DNA of 64,000 nucleotides, taken from Clostridia bacterium (lineage in GTDB: Bacteria > Bacillota > Clostridia > Oscillospirales > CAG-272). The notes under the pieces were generated by a model that searched no databases, was not told the DNA's origin, and was given only the letters and a program-made list of their open reading frames with translations. Below are positions 25,414-34,364 of this stretch, in pieces. A program made the translations under genes and the position numbers. How positions within the stretch are numbered: the first letter of the stretch is position 1; each line of letters starts with the position of its first letter. Location: positions 1 through 64,000 of the forward strand of contig JAFUOY010000014.1 in the NCBI GenBank assembly GCA_017481595.1, written 5' to 3'.

Positions 25414-25920
25414 TTAGAAAATTGCCGCAACACCGTAAGATGCAATAGTCATGATCACACCCGCAATCATAACTCCGAGAAGGCAGGATACAAATGCCTT
25501 CCAGAATTTCATATCTATCATTGCAGCAACAAGTGACCCTGTCCAAGCACCTGTAACCGGTAAAGGAACAGCTACGAACAGGCACACACCCCAGAAGGAA
25601 TACTTTTCTATTTTATCCCTTCTCTTCTCAACCCTGTTAAGCAAGAAATTTGCTACCTTGTTGAAGAATTTGATCTTAGACTGTGACATCCATCTTATTA
25701 CCTTTTTGATAAATAAAAGTATAAATGGAACAGGTAACATATTTCCCGCAACACTAAGGATATAAGTAAACCAAAACGGCATACCGCCAAGTGTACTATC
25801 GAATACTGCGCCCATAGGAATTGCGCCTCGTAATTCAATAATCGGTATCATGGAGCAGAAAAATACGCAAAGCTCCTTACCAACCGTTTCAAGAAAAAAT
25901 TGTTTTATTGCCTCTGTCAT
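25414..25920 (-). CDS. Small multi-drug export family membrane protein (COG2426)
   Basis: A 168-residue integral membrane protein with about four hydrophobic segments and a basic cytoplasmic loop (residues 72-105). The MIPIIELRGAIPMG motif near residue 24 and the VAVPLPVTGAWTGSL motif near 115 are characteristic of the small multidrug export family. The transported compound is not known for this family. It is the last gene of a three-gene run with a GH20 enzyme and a phosphoesterase, with AAGGAG before the ATG. Confidence 0.88.
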   Translation of the reverse strand: MTEAIKQFFLETVGKELCVFFCSMIPIIELRGAIPMGAVFDSTLGGMPFWFTYILSVAGNMLPVPFILLFIKKVIRWMSQSKIKFFNKVANFLLNRVEKRRDKIEKYSFWGVCLFVAVPLPVTGAWTGSLVAAMIDMKFWKAFVSCLLGVMIAGVIMTIASYGVAAIF

Positions 25921-25929
25921 TTTATCTCC

Positions 25930-27642
25930 TTATGCAAGAAATTTCTGCGCAAGCGCATAGAATACACGTATAGTTTCTACAAGCTCTCCCATTTTACTCT
26001 CGCTTAAGTACTCTTCCTTAAATTCCTTGAGCCAATTTTCAGCATCCTCAAGGTTGACTCCAAACTTTTCACCGCATACGTAAGACATCGTCATAGCTAT
26101 CATAAGCTCAACACCGTTAGCAACGCATAGGAGCGCCTTGCGTGCCTTTTCGTTTTCCCATTTTGAAGCCATAAGATAAGGAATTGTTGATTCGCAAAGA
26201 TTAAAGCATTCTGTAAGATCATCGGGAGAAGGCTTAAATCCTGTCTTCATACAAGTGTCCTTATAATTGTCAGCGCAATAATGAGCAAGCAAATGATACC
26301 AATATCTGTCAAGGTGTGATCTTGCAATTTTATTATAAAGATCTGTTGCGCCCTCATATCCGAAATAATGAAGATCAAGCTTCTTACCAAACTCATCATT
26401 ATTGGAATTTACGTTCCAGCCCTTCTCCGCTCCGAAAACAAGTCCGTGCAAGCAAGCATAGTAAGGTGACAAATGTCCGTGGTCACCCCAACAGGTTGTA
26501 AGAAGTCCCTCTGCTCCACATTCGTATCCGCACTTTGCCATTTTTGAGATATTGGGAACAGATACTTGTGTAAATTCAATAAGACCGCTCCAGTTGGTAA
26601 TACCTGGACAAACAAACTGAGTCTTTCCCTTGTTTGCGCAATTGTAGATCATCTTTGTATAAGGCTCGGCACTGTAGTTCCAGTTAAGGAATACGGTATC
26701 CTCGTCTATTTCACCGATAAGATCGGAATGTTGATCTATAATATCTCCCCACATCATAGCAATCTTTCCGTGGGTCTTAACGTGAGCGATAATCTTCTTT
26801 ACAAAATCTACGTAAAGTCTTGCCTTATCCTTACCCTCGTTTCTTCCTCTGCCCAAATCAAATGTCTCGTCACAGCAAATGTTAAAATATTTGCTACTAA
26901 ACAAAGGCGCGTACTGATCAATAAGGCTCTTAATGATCTCAATACTTTCAGGATCGGAAGGATTTATAGTGTGGTGAGGCATTCTTTCGTGCCAATAGTG
27001 TGAAGTGTCCTTATAGTCAATAAGCTCACAAAGATGCTTATACTTTTCCGTTGAAAGAAGCTCATAAAGGTGTCCAAAGCAAGAAAGCGAAGGAACAAAA
27101 TCAATAAAGTTTTCCTTACAGTATCTGTCAAGCTCTTTTATTTCCTCTGCGGTAATATAGCCTGTTCTCTGATAAATACCGTCGTATTCCTTAAATTCAA
27201 ATACATGCTCAACGTAAAGCTGAAGCATATTTGCCTTTGCATAAGCTATATTATCAACAAGCTCCTTAAGAGTTTCAAGAGTAGGTATTCTACCTCTTGT
27301 GATATCGAAATAAATACCTCGGTTCTTAAAATCGGGCGCATCATCGATTTCACAAGCGTCACAATAGCCGTTTTTAATTATCTGTCTTATTGTCTGTATT
27401 CCGTAATACGCCGCCGCCTGAGACTGGGCTGTAAGAACGATTTTCTCCTTTGAAAGAGTAAGCTTGTATGCATCGCTTCCGTTTTCTTCAACCTTAACCT
27501 CTACGTTAGTATCGCCAACAGTAACCTTTTTTGCAAGGATCTTTACTCTTTCATCAATATTTTCTATAAATGTAAAATTACATCCATCAATAACAAATTT
27601 GTCACAGGGTGTATAGCTTTTTACCTCTGGAATTATATACAT
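25930..27642 (-). CDS. GH20 family beta-N-acetylhexosaminidase
   Basis: Glycoside hydrolase that removes terminal N-acetylhexosamine residues by substrate-assisted catalysis. The N-terminal GH20b-like domain covers about residues 1-100. The TIM barrel starts near DFKNRGIYFDITRGRIPT (104-121). The catalytic Asp-Glu pair lies in CCDETFDLG (Asp258, Glu259). There is no signal peptide, so it is cytoplasmic and probably acts on imported oligosaccharides. At 570 residues it belongs to the group with a C-terminal helical region after the barrel. It is preceded by GAGGTAA and follows a metallophosphoesterase gene in the same operon. Confidence 0.9.
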   Translation of the reverse strand: MYIIPEVKSYTPCDKFVIDGCNFTFIENIDERVKILAKKVTVGDTNVEVKVEENGSDAYKLTLSKEKIVLTAQSQAAAYYGIQTIRQIIKNGYCDACEIDDAPDFKNRGIYFDITRGRIPTLETLKELVDNIAYAKANMLQLYVEHVFEFKEYDGIYQRTGYITAEEIKELDRYCKENFIDFVPSLSCFGHLYELLSTEKYKHLCELIDYKDTSHYWHERMPHHTINPSDPESIEIIKSLIDQYAPLFSSKYFNICCDETFDLGRGRNEGKDKARLYVDFVKKIIAHVKTHGKIAMMWGDIIDQHSDLIGEIDEDTVFLNWNYSAEPYTKMIYNCANKGKTQFVCPGITNWSGLIEFTQVSVPNISKMAKCGYECGAEGLLTTCWGDHGHLSPYYACLHGLVFGAEKGWNVNSNNDEFGKKLDLHYFGYEGATDLYNKIARSHLDRYWYHLLAHYCADNYKDTCMKTGFKPSPDDLTECFNLCESTIPYLMASKWENEKARKALLCVANGVELMIAMTMSYVCGEKFGVNLEDAENWLKEFKEEYLSESKMGELVETIRVFYALAQKFLA

Positions 27643-27650
27643 AGCTTACC

Positions 27651-28499
27651 TCATTTAATAATAATTTCTCTTCCGTAGCCAATAAGGGCGCTTGATGTTG
27701 TGTACTGCTTAAGATTGTCAGTAATGTTATATTCCACAGATGCGTGGATATGTCCTGCAAGAACACCGATAAAGTGCGTATCGTTGGCTCTTACAAGCTC
27801 AACAAACTCTCTTGCCTCCTCAGAATCGTACTGAGAGCCCATTACAAAGTAGTGATTTACCTTTTTACCAACCTCTTCGCTAAACTGTCCAAGCTTCAAG
27901 GGTGCGTGGATAAGAAGAAGTATCTTTTTGTTTTTATCTATTTCAGCCTGCATAAGATCAAGCTGCTCTCTTGTGATTTCCTTTGTGCCGTTATCAACGA
28001 CAACAATTTCAAATTCACCGTAATCTATAACGTCAAAAGCGGGATTGTCCATAAGGCCCACAAAACGCTCATACATTTTTCTATGTACTCCAAATTCGTC
28101 TGTACGGGCGTGATTTCCGGGGCAATAAATAACGGGAATAGGATAATTATCCTTGAATTTCTTAAGATATCTTATATTACTCTCGCTTACTCTGTCCATT
28201 ATATCACCGGAAAGAATAAGAGCATCCGCACCGAAATCAAGGGCGTGCTTAGTAAGAGCCTCAAACATTACGTAAGGCTCCTTTTGATATCTGCCATCAT
28301 AGTATTCGCCAAATCTTTCAGCATAATGTATCTTAAGTGTGTCCCACTGCTCGTGAGAACGCTTATATTCCGCAAGGTCCGCCTCAGAGCTCATTTCATC
28401 TATGCAAGCCATATGAGCATCGCTTATCTGAAAAAATTTATACTCACGCTCAAGACCCAAATCAATTACCGTTTTACTTAATTGTACAAGTTCATTCAT
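27651..28499 (-). CDS. Calcineurin-like metallophosphoesterase
   Basis: A 282-residue cytoplasmic phosphoesterase. Motifs in order are: DAH (ISDAHMA, near residue 26), GDIMD near 100, GNHAR near 130, the H of LIHAP near 205, and AGHIH near 253. These supply the two-metal site. The substrate could be a phosphomonoester, phosphodiester or nucleotide. The ATG at 28499 follows GAGG; the 23 upstream in-frame codons cross the promoter and are not coding. It leads an operon with the GH20 enzyme and the small exporter and has a full-consensus promoter. Confidence 0.88.
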   Translation of the reverse strand: MNELVQLSKTVIDLGLEREYKFFQISDAHMACIDEMSSEADLAEYKRSHEQWDTLKIHYAERFGEYYDGRYQKEPYVMFEALTKHALDFGADALILSGDIMDRVSESNIRYLKKFKDNYPIPVIYCPGNHARTDEFGVHRKMYERFVGLMDNPAFDVIDYGEFEIVVVDNGTKEITREQLDLMQAEIDKNKKILLLIHAPLKLGQFSEEVGKKVNHYFVMGSQYDSEEAREFVELVRANDTHFIGVLAGHIHASVEYNITDNLKQYTTSSALIGYGREIIIK

Positions 28500-28529
28500 A
28501 ACAATAACCTCATATACATAGTCAGTTAT

Positions 28530-28558
28530 ATTATATCCTACCTTAACTCCAATGTCAA
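28530..28558 (-). promoter_or_regulatory. Consensus sigma-A promoter of the phosphoesterase-GH20 operon
   Basis: On the minus strand, TTGACA, a 17-bp spacer and TATAAT, ending 30 bases before the start codon. Confidence 0.8.
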
Positions 28559-28653
28559 TATTTATCAAAAAATGTAAATGGAAAAAGTCTTTTTATCCCC
28601 TTATTTCAACATATTTTTCATATAAAACATTTTAAAATACTTTAGGAAGGAAG

Positions 28654-29004
28654 GTGATTACTTTGTTAAAGCAAAGGCTAACGGAAATAGAGCTTGATGG
28701 ATACATTTTAAAGGTAAAAATACACGGAGATATTGATCATCACACGGTAAAGGGTGTAAGAGAGCAAATAGACAGCGCAATACTCTCCCACAGACCGCGA
28801 TTTGTAATACTGAATCTAAGCTGCGTGGAATTTATGGATTCCTCAGGACTTGGCTTGATTCTCGGCAGATATACCTGCGCAAGTGATGTCGGCGCAAAGC
28901 TGGTTTTATATAAGCCCACTATGCGAATAAAAAGAATACTTGAGCTTGCAGGTATAGAAAGAATAATTGATATTAAAGGAGATGACTACGATGAAATGCT
29001 GTAA
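28654..29004 (+). CDS. spoIIAA: Anti-sigma-F factor antagonist SpoIIAA
   Basis: STAS-domain protein that, when unphosphorylated, frees SigF from SpoIIAB in the forespore. The conserved phosphorylation loop reads FMDSSGLGLILGRY, with the target serine in DSSG. It has the usual length. GTG at 28654 and TTG at 28663 are both possible starts. The AAGGTGAT sequence pairs well with 16S rRNA and sits at the right distance for the TTG, so the shorter form may be the real one (two rare start codons in competition). Its 3' end overlaps spoIIAB, giving the standard spoIIA order. No clear SigH or Spo0A site was identified upstream. Confidence 0.93.
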   Translation: MITLLKQRLTEIELDGYILKVKIHGDIDHHTVKGVREQIDSAILSHRPRFVILNLSCVEFMDSSGLGLILGRYTCASDVGAKLVLYKPTMRIKRILELAGIERIIDIKGDDYDEML

Positions 29005-29419
29005 TAACAATATGAAGCTATATTTACCTTCTCTTTCTGTAAATGAGGGAATGGCAAGACAAGCCGTTGCCTCCTTTGTATCACAGTTAAACCCTACCAT
29101 TGAAGAATTGGCAGATATTAAATGCGCCGTATCCGAGGCTGTAACCAACTCTATTGTACACGGCTATAAATATAAAAACGGAATCGTTTACATAGGGGTC
29201 AAATATTATAACGACAGGACGGTGGTTATTGAGATAAGGGATAAAGGATGCGGTATAGAGAACGTAAAAAAAGCTATGACTCCGCTTTTTACAACCGATA
29301 CGTCAGGAGAACGAAGTGGAATGGGCTTTGCAGTTATGCAAACATTTATGGACAAGCTTGACGTTTACTCAAAGGTTAATGAAGGTGTACGCATTCTTAT
29401 GACTAAGCATCTCAGTTAA
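28991..29419 (+). CDS. spoIIAB: Anti-sigma-F factor and kinase SpoIIAB
   Basis: GHKL-type serine kinase that binds SigF and phosphorylates SpoIIAA. The ATP-binding N-box is AVSEAVTNSIVHGY, followed by the G1-box EIRDKGCGI and the glycine-rich lid GERSGMGFAVM. The start is the ATG after AAAGGAG; it lies inside the last codons of spoIIAA (14-base overlap), typical of translational coupling in this operon. The 142-residue length is standard. sigF begins one base after its stop. Confidence 0.94.
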   Translation: MKCCNNNMKLYLPSLSVNEGMARQAVASFVSQLNPTIEELADIKCAVSEAVTNSIVHGYKYKNGIVYIGVKYYNDRTVVIEIRDKGCGIENVKKAMTPLFTTDTSGERSGMGFAVMQTFMDKLDVYSKVNEGVRILMTKHLS

Positions 29420-29420
29420 A

Positions 29421-30140
29421 ATGGATTTTACTACTAATCAGGAATTATTAAAACGAGCTTCCTCGGGAGATAACCTTGCGGAAAGTGAGCTTATGGAAAG
29501 AAATCTTGGTCTTGTCAGATCAATAGCCCTAAGATTTCGTGACAGAGGTGTTGAATACGAGGATCTTGTTCAGATTGGCTCAATCGGAATGTTCAAGGCT
29601 ATAAAAAGCTTTGATATAAGTAAAGGAACTGCCTTTTCAACGTATGCAGTTCCTCTTATCATTGGTGAAATACGCAGATTTATCCGTGATGACGGACTAA
29701 TAAAGGTAAGCAGAATTTACAAGCAGCACGGTGCTCTGCTCATGAAGGAAAGAGAAAAATACGTTTCTGAATTTGGTTGCGAGCCAAAAATAGAAATATT
29801 AGCGCAAAGATGCGGTATTACGGTTGAGGAGGCAGCAATTGCAATAGACGCATCCTCCCCTGTCACTTCTCTTTCAGCGTCAATAAACGGTGACGACGAA
29901 GGATACACATTAGAAAATATTCTGAGTGAAGAAAAAAGCGAGATTGATACAAGGATTGAGCATATTGCCTTATCACAGGCTATCTCTACACTTCCTCCAT
30001 TATGGCGTAAAATAGTAGTGCTTCGATACTTAAAGGAATACTCACAGCAAAAAACCGCTCTCGTTTTAGGCTTGACACAAGTAAAAATCTCACGAGAAGA
30101 AAAGAAAATTTTTGAAGCTTTACGAAAAGAATTATCATAA
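29421..30140 (+). CDS. sigF: Forespore sigma factor SigF
   Basis: First compartment-specific sigma factor of sporulation. Region 2 reads NLGLVRSIALRFRDRGVEYEDLVQIGSIGMFKAIKSFD, shown in part at about residues 28-66. Region 3 (KQHGALLMKER near 95) and region 4 (LKEYSQQKTALVLGLTQ near 208) follow. In region 4 the helix-turn-helix is present, though the usual SQ-x-E-I-A pattern reads SQQKTALVLGL. The order after spoIIAA-spoIIAB confirms identity. The 239-residue length is typical, and a strong terminator follows. Confidence 0.95.
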   Translation: MDFTTNQELLKRASSGDNLAESELMERNLGLVRSIALRFRDRGVEYEDLVQIGSIGMFKAIKSFDISKGTAFSTYAVPLIIGEIRRFIRDDGLIKVSRIYKQHGALLMKEREKYVSEFGCEPKIEILAQRCGITVEEAAIAIDASSPVTSLSASINGDDEGYTLENILSEEKSEIDTRIEHIALSQAISTLPPLWRKIVVLRYLKEYSQQKTALVLGLTQVKISREEKKIFEALRKELS

Positions 30141-30181
30141 AAAAGAATGACTTCGGGAAACTATACCGAAGTCATTCTTTT
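30141..30181 (+). terminator. Bidirectional terminator after sigF
   Basis: A 16-bp stem, AAAAGAATGACTTCGG/CCGAAGTCATTCTTTT, with a 9-base loop. It serves sigF and the converging ABC permease gene. Confidence 0.9.
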
Positions 30182-31077
30182 TATTTATCCTTTTTTCTGA
30201 AAACGTTAAGAAGAATATATCCGCCGACAAGCAAAGCTATTGATACAAAAAGAACTATATACATAACGTATGGCTCTACCTTTGTGTCGAAGAAATATAT
30301 ATTACAGTCAACCGCATCTCTTAATCCGTCAATTACCTCGTTGGGAATACCCTCTTCGCCCAAAGCCTTAAGGGCTCCATCCATTGCGTGATTACGGAAT
30401 AATGACGTTCCATAGGTACCGGGCAAGAATGAAATAACCTTCTGAAGTCCGTCGCTAAAGGAGGAAATAGGCATGTACGCGCCGCATATAAATCCGTATC
30501 CTGCGCTTATGATAGTACCAACTGCGGATATCTGACCCTGAGTTGATAAAAAGAAGTTTATAAGGGACGATAATGCCGTTCCAAAGAACACAAGTATAAT
30601 TACGTCAAGGAATAAGAGTAAAACGTCAAGGGCAGACATATACCATCCTATTGCCGCTACATAAACTAAGCATATAACAGTTGCCGTAAAGCAGATAAGT
30701 AAGGTGGAAATAAGTGTTGCAACGTAATAGCTTAACGAAAGAACGGACGTACTGATGGGAGCTATACGAAGATCCTTTATTGTTCCGTTTGCTCTGTCCT
30801 GTACCATTAAGAAATTGGAGCAAAAGGCTACGGTTATACACGATACGGCAAGCAAGGAGGAAATAAGCTGTCCACCAACCAAGCCGTCAATAATATCCTC
30901 GGGAACAGGTATTCCCTGTGGGAAATTCATCGTAAAGCTGTCTCTGTAAACGTTACTTAAAAACGTTGCGTACAAAACAAGCAAAATTGCAGGAGTAATA
31001 AGCGCGGTAAGAAACATTCCCTTATCCTTAAAAAACAGCTTGATATTTCTTTTTATAAGAGTCAATACTACCTTCAT
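30181..31077 (-). CDS. ABC-2 type exporter permease
   Basis: A 298-residue membrane protein with about six transmembrane segments: one near residue 22 and five in the C-terminal two thirds. A large external loop lies between the first two (DSFTMNFPQGIPVPEDIID). It has the ABC-2/DrrB arrangement. It is coupled to the ATPase gene by a 4-base ATGA overlap, so the pair forms an exporter. The substrate is unknown; drugs, peptides or lipids are exported by relatives. Confidence 0.88.
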   Translation of the reverse strand: MKVVLTLIKRNIKLFFKDKGMFLTALITPAILLVLYATFLSNVYRDSFTMNFPQGIPVPEDIIDGLVGGQLISSLLAVSCITVAFCSNFLMVQDRANGTIKDLRIAPISTSVLSLSYYVATLISTLLICFTATVICLVYVAAIGWYMSALDVLLLFLDVIILVFFGTALSSLINFFLSTQGQISAVGTIISAGYGFICGAYMPISSFSDGLQKVISFLPGTYGTSLFRNHAMDGALKALGEEGIPNEVIDGLRDAVDCNIYFFDTKVEPYVMYIVLFVSIALLVGGYILLNVFRKKDK

Positions 31078-31988
31078 TTTTCCGTACCTCCTACAAGTTT
31101 CTTTCCCGTTACGGACAAAAATACGTCATCCATCTTACCCTTTGTTATCTCATAATCAACAAAAACCTCAGGATATTTTATTATAAGCTCCGTTGCGGCC
31201 TTGGTATTGGGAACAGATACTCTGTATGCATCTCGAATAGGCTCATATTCATATCCGAATTTCTTGACAGTTGCCTCATCAATTCCGTATACGGTTATAA
31301 AGTCACCCGTATAGGTATTCTTAAGTTCAAGAGGAGTGCCCTCTGCAGATATCTTACCGCTATCTATAATAACCACAAAATCAGCCTCCGCCGCCTCTTC
31401 CATATAGTGCGTCGTCAGAAATACGGTCATTTGCTCATTCTTACGAAGGTCCGATATTACGTTCCAAAGTATTTTTCTCGTCTGTGGGTCAAGTCCTGTT
31501 GTGGGCTCGTCAAGAACAAGAATTTTCGGCTTGTGAAGTAGGGCTCTTGCTATATCTATTCTTCTTCTCTGTCCACCTGAAAGCTTTGATACCGATCTTT
31601 TCAATAGGTCCTTAAAATCAAGAAGTTCAGAAAGCTCATCAAGCCTTGACTTAAACTCATCACCTATTATACCGTACAAAGCGGCGCGGCTCTGTAGATT
31701 ATCATAAACACTCAAAGCTCCGTCAAGCACGGAATTCTGGAACACAACGCCAAGCTCTCTTTTAATGCCGTCCACGTTTTTATCAAGGTCATACCCGTCA
31801 ATTACTATGCTTCCGCTATCCTTAGTCAACTGCGCGCACATAATGTTTATGGTAGTTGACTTGCCTGCTCCGTTAACGCCAAGAAAAGCAAAAAGCTCTC
31901 CTTCCTTAACTCGAAAGCTCAGGTCCTGTACCGCCTTCACCTCTCCAAAGCTTTTTGAAAGGTGATTTATTTCAATGATATTTTTCAT
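31074..31988 (-). CDS. ABC exporter ATP-binding protein (DrrA-like)
   Basis: A 304-residue ATPase. Walker A is GVNGAGKST (37-45). The Q-loop is VFQNS, the signature is KLSGGQRRR and Walker B is KILVLDEPTTGLD, with the H-loop in LTTHYME. A C-terminal DrrA-type extension of about 90 residues follows. The start is the ATG behind AAGGGGA; the 19 upstream in-frame codons overlap the promoter. It forms a two-gene operon with the permease. Confidence 0.93.
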   Translation of the reverse strand: MKNIIEINHLSKSFGEVKAVQDLSFRVKEGELFAFLGVNGAGKSTTINIMCAQLTKDSGSIVIDGYDLDKNVDGIKRELGVVFQNSVLDGALSVYDNLQSRAALYGIIGDEFKSRLDELSELLDFKDLLKRSVSKLSGGQRRRIDIARALLHKPKILVLDEPTTGLDPQTRKILWNVISDLRKNEQMTVFLTTHYMEEAAEADFVVIIDSGKISAEGTPLELKNTYTGDFITVYGIDEATVKKFGYEYEPIRDAYRVSVPNTKAATELIIKYPEVFVDYEITKGKMDDVFLSVTGKKLVGGTEK

Positions 31989-32016
31989 TTTCGTCCCCTT
32001 TTCTCTTTTTGTCTGT

Positions 32017-32045
32017 ATTCTATACTCGATTTGAAAATAATTCAA
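32017..32045 (-). promoter_or_regulatory. Sigma-A promoter of the ABC exporter operon
   Basis: On the minus strand, TTGAAT, a 17-bp spacer and TAGAAT, about 28 bases before the ATPase start. Confidence 0.6.
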
Positions 32046-32156
32046 GGGATTTTTCCCATTCGGTTATTTTAGGCAAATAATCGGCACGTCTATTCATACT
32101 CATTATATCACAAGCAAACAGAAAAATCAAAGACATAAAGATAATTTTTATAAAGC

Positions 32157-32178
32157 AAAAAACTGTGGAAAGCCACAG
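32157..32178 (-). terminator. Terminator of the aminotransferase/SCP2 operon
   Basis: On the minus strand, CTGTGG/CCACAG with a 4-base loop, followed by six T. Confidence 0.8.
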
Positions 32179-32185
32179 CTTTTTG

Positions 32186-33436
32186 TTATGAATGTCTGTT
32201 TTTTATTACGGAAAAGGCTTCATCTGCAATTTCAACAGTTTCTTTTATATCTTCGTCTGTAAGCGAAGCGTTTATAAAATGATTATGATGATTAGTAAAG
32301 AACACTCCTCGTTTAACACACTCTGCTATCCATTCCTGATGAAGCATAAGCGTAGGATCATCCGCTATACGAAGATAAAACAAGGATTCAAGTCCCGTAA
32401 CACGAAGGTCATATCCGTATTTTTTACCCGCTTCTATAAGACCGTTTTTGAGCTTTGCTCCCTTTTCAATAAGAATTTTAGGCGCATCAATCTTTTTAAG
32501 CTTGTTTATACAAGCGATTCCCGCAGCAAAAGGAACGGCGGAAAGCCAATAGCTACCCGTATAAGACATACCCGATACTGTGCTCTTTAAAAACTCCTTA
32601 CCGCAAAGGGCAGAAACGTTATATCCGTTAGCAAGAGCCTTGCAGAAGCATATAAGGTCTGCTTCAAATCCAAAATAATGATCGGAGCCCGCAATATCCA
32701 TTCTGAAGCCTGCTCTTACGTCATCTACTACAAGTACAGTTCCGTTTTCGGTGCATATTTTGCGTACCTTCTGCCAAAAATCCTTAGCAGGCATTTCGTT
32801 ATCCTTGAAATTGCCGTGCATATAAGGCTGACTTATAACCGCGGCAATCTGTCCCTTATACTTTTCAAAGGCTTCCTCAACTGCATTAAAATCGTTCCAA
32901 TCAAGATAGATATTGTTGCATACGTCCTCTTCTATAATTCCGGAGTAATCTATTTTCTGCGTCCAGGGGGAAACCCCGTGATAATATCCTTTAAAGAAAA
33001 TTATCTTTTTCCTCTTGGTATATGCTCTTGACGCCATAATAGCCATTGTTGTAACGTCGTTGCCGTTCTTGGCAAAAAACGCCCAATCCGCACTTGCCAC
33101 CGTATCCACCAGAAGCTCTGCAAATTCTATCATTTTTGTTGAAGGAAAGGTTATGCAGTCACCCTTCTCTCTCTGCTTTGCCGCAGCCTCGTCAACGTCG
33201 GGGTCATTGTATCCGAGTATATTAGGACCGTATGCGCACATATAGTCAATAAATCTGTTTCCGTCCACGTCCCAGATATAGGAGCCCTTTGCTTTTTCAG
33301 AGAAAAATGGGAATGCCTCTATTGGAACGTAGCACCCCTCGGCAGGTCCCTGATGACCATATATTCCGGAAGGAATAACGTTAGCCGCGCGAGCAAAAAA
33401 ATCTCTGCTTTTTGTATAATCGTTGATCTTTCGCAA
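32186..33436 (-). CDS. Class III PLP aminotransferase (glutamate-1-semialdehyde aminomutase-like)
   Basis: A 416-residue fold-type I PLP enzyme. The PLP-anchoring lysine lies in FCKALANGY (near residue 263). The cofactor Asp is in VVDDVRAGFR near 237, and the GNDVTTMAIMASRAYT block near 123 matches the class III phosphate-binding region. The sequence is closest in pattern to glutamate-1-semialdehyde 2,1-aminomutases and related decarboxylase or transaminase groups. No haem genes are nearby, so a tetrapyrrole role is not supported. The start is TTG, eight bases after AAGGAGG. It follows an SCP2-like gene by 13 bases. Confidence 0.85.
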   Translation of the reverse strand: MRKINDYTKSRDFFARAANVIPSGIYGHQGPAEGCYVPIEAFPFFSEKAKGSYIWDVDGNRFIDYMCAYGPNILGYNDPDVDEAAAKQREKGDCITFPSTKMIEFAELLVDTVASADWAFFAKNGNDVTTMAIMASRAYTKRKKIIFFKGYYHGVSPWTQKIDYSGIIEEDVCNNIYLDWNDFNAVEEAFEKYKGQIAAVISQPYMHGNFKDNEMPAKDFWQKVRKICTENGTVLVVDDVRAGFRMDIAGSDHYFGFEADLICFCKALANGYNVSALCGKEFLKSTVSGMSYTGSYWLSAVPFAAGIACINKLKKIDAPKILIEKGAKLKNGLIEAGKKYGYDLRVTGLESLFYLRIADDPTLMLHQEWIAECVKRGVFFTNHHNHFINASLTDEDIKETVEIADEAFSVIKNRHS

Positions 33437-33449
33437 TGTTTATTCCTCC

Positions 33450-34205
33450 TTATGCTAAATAGTATGAAACTCTGTCAAGTATTCTGTTAACGTTATCTAC
33501 CATTGAAATCATGCCGCCTACCCTTACTTGTCCAAGTCCAACCGCGGCAACTGCATTTACCTTGCCGTCAAACAGATCGCGGGCAAGCTCTATGCTCTCA
33601 AATGACATATATGACGTAAAGGTATCGGGGGTCGTATGATACGCGGTGAGTATATGATCCTTTGCGGTAATATACGCAGATTCAGATCCTGTAATTTCAA
33701 TTTTAACGTTTCCGTCAGTTATATATGATGCGCTCGCCTTACCAACCCTATCGTGATTACCTATCTGCGCCATTGCCTCCGTAATAACGTTAAACATTAC
33801 GAGAGTACTGATATTAAAAAATTCCTTGTCTTTAAGATCCTCTTCTGTTGCTCTTAAATACTTTGAAAGTATGTCTGTAAGAGGCATAAATTTCTTCAAA
33901 AGGAACATAACCTTAAGTAAGCCCTTGCGTGGAATGGGAGTAACAGTTCCATCTATCATTCCGTTAAATTTTTCACAGGTGGAAAAGCATAATTTTATGT
34001 TACACTTTTTAACACCCTCAACCATATAGCAGCTTCCCTTATCAAAAACGAGAGTTGCCTGCGGACCGTTCTTAACGGAAAATCCTAAAGAAATCTTATC
34101 ATCCTTTATTAAATCTCTCGCTTCCTTACACTCTTTACAAAGCTTAGGAATCGATCCGAGAATTGCAAACATGTTTATATATGCCAGAGTTTTTTGATCC
34201 TTCAT
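33450..34205 (-). CDS. SCP2-like sterol/lipid-binding protein
   Basis: A 251-residue soluble protein with cysteine-rich segments (CKECKEA near 25; CYMVEGVKKCNIKLCFSTC near 63). The pattern of a charged beta sheet followed by a C-terminal hydrophobic segment (LFDGKVNAVAAVGLGQVRVGG) resembles SCP2-type carriers, with the region at 50-90 possibly a first copy of the fold. This is a fold-level guess. The start is the ATG after GGAGG; a longer in-frame extension of 66 codons crosses the promoter and is rejected. It leads a two-gene operon with a class III aminotransferase, so it may bind the substrate or product of that enzyme (inference). Confidence 0.6.
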   Translation of the reverse strand: MKDQKTLAYINMFAILGSIPKLCKECKEARDLIKDDKISLGFSVKNGPQATLVFDKGSCYMVEGVKKCNIKLCFSTCEKFNGMIDGTVTPIPRKGLLKVMFLLKKFMPLTDILSKYLRATEEDLKDKEFFNISTLVMFNVITEAMAQIGNHDRVGKASASYITDGNVKIEITGSESAYITAKDHILTAYHTTPDTFTSYMSFESIELARDLFDGKVNAVAAVGLGQVRVGGMISMVDNVNRILDRVSYYLA

Positions 34206-34239
34206 TAATACCTCCGAAAATAAAGATTTATATAATAAA

Positions 34240-34268
34240 ATATTATCATTTTTCCTTATCTCTGTCAA
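34240..34268 (-). promoter_or_regulatory. Sigma-A promoter of the SCP2-like/aminotransferase operon
   Basis: On the minus strand, TTGACA, a 17-bp spacer and TAATAT, about 35 bases before the start codon. Confidence 0.65.
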
Positions 34269-34297
34269 CACTTTTTTATTTTTAAGGTTAAAATCCC

Positions 34298-34326
34298 TTG
34301 ACAGATGAACATAATAAGTATATAAT
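34298..34326 (+). promoter_or_regulatory. Consensus sigma-A promoter of ppa
   Basis: TTGACA, a 17-bp spacer and TATAAT, a perfect match at both boxes, about 40 bases before the start codon. Strong expression is expected. Confidence 0.85.
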
Positions 34327-34364
34327 ATGCTTAATGATTTTTTAGTAATAAATGGAGGTTTAGT

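Noticed and set aside
27744-28481. 245-codon plus-strand frame antisense to the phosphoesterase
   Set aside because: The opposite strand carries every phosphoesterase motif and a consensus promoter.
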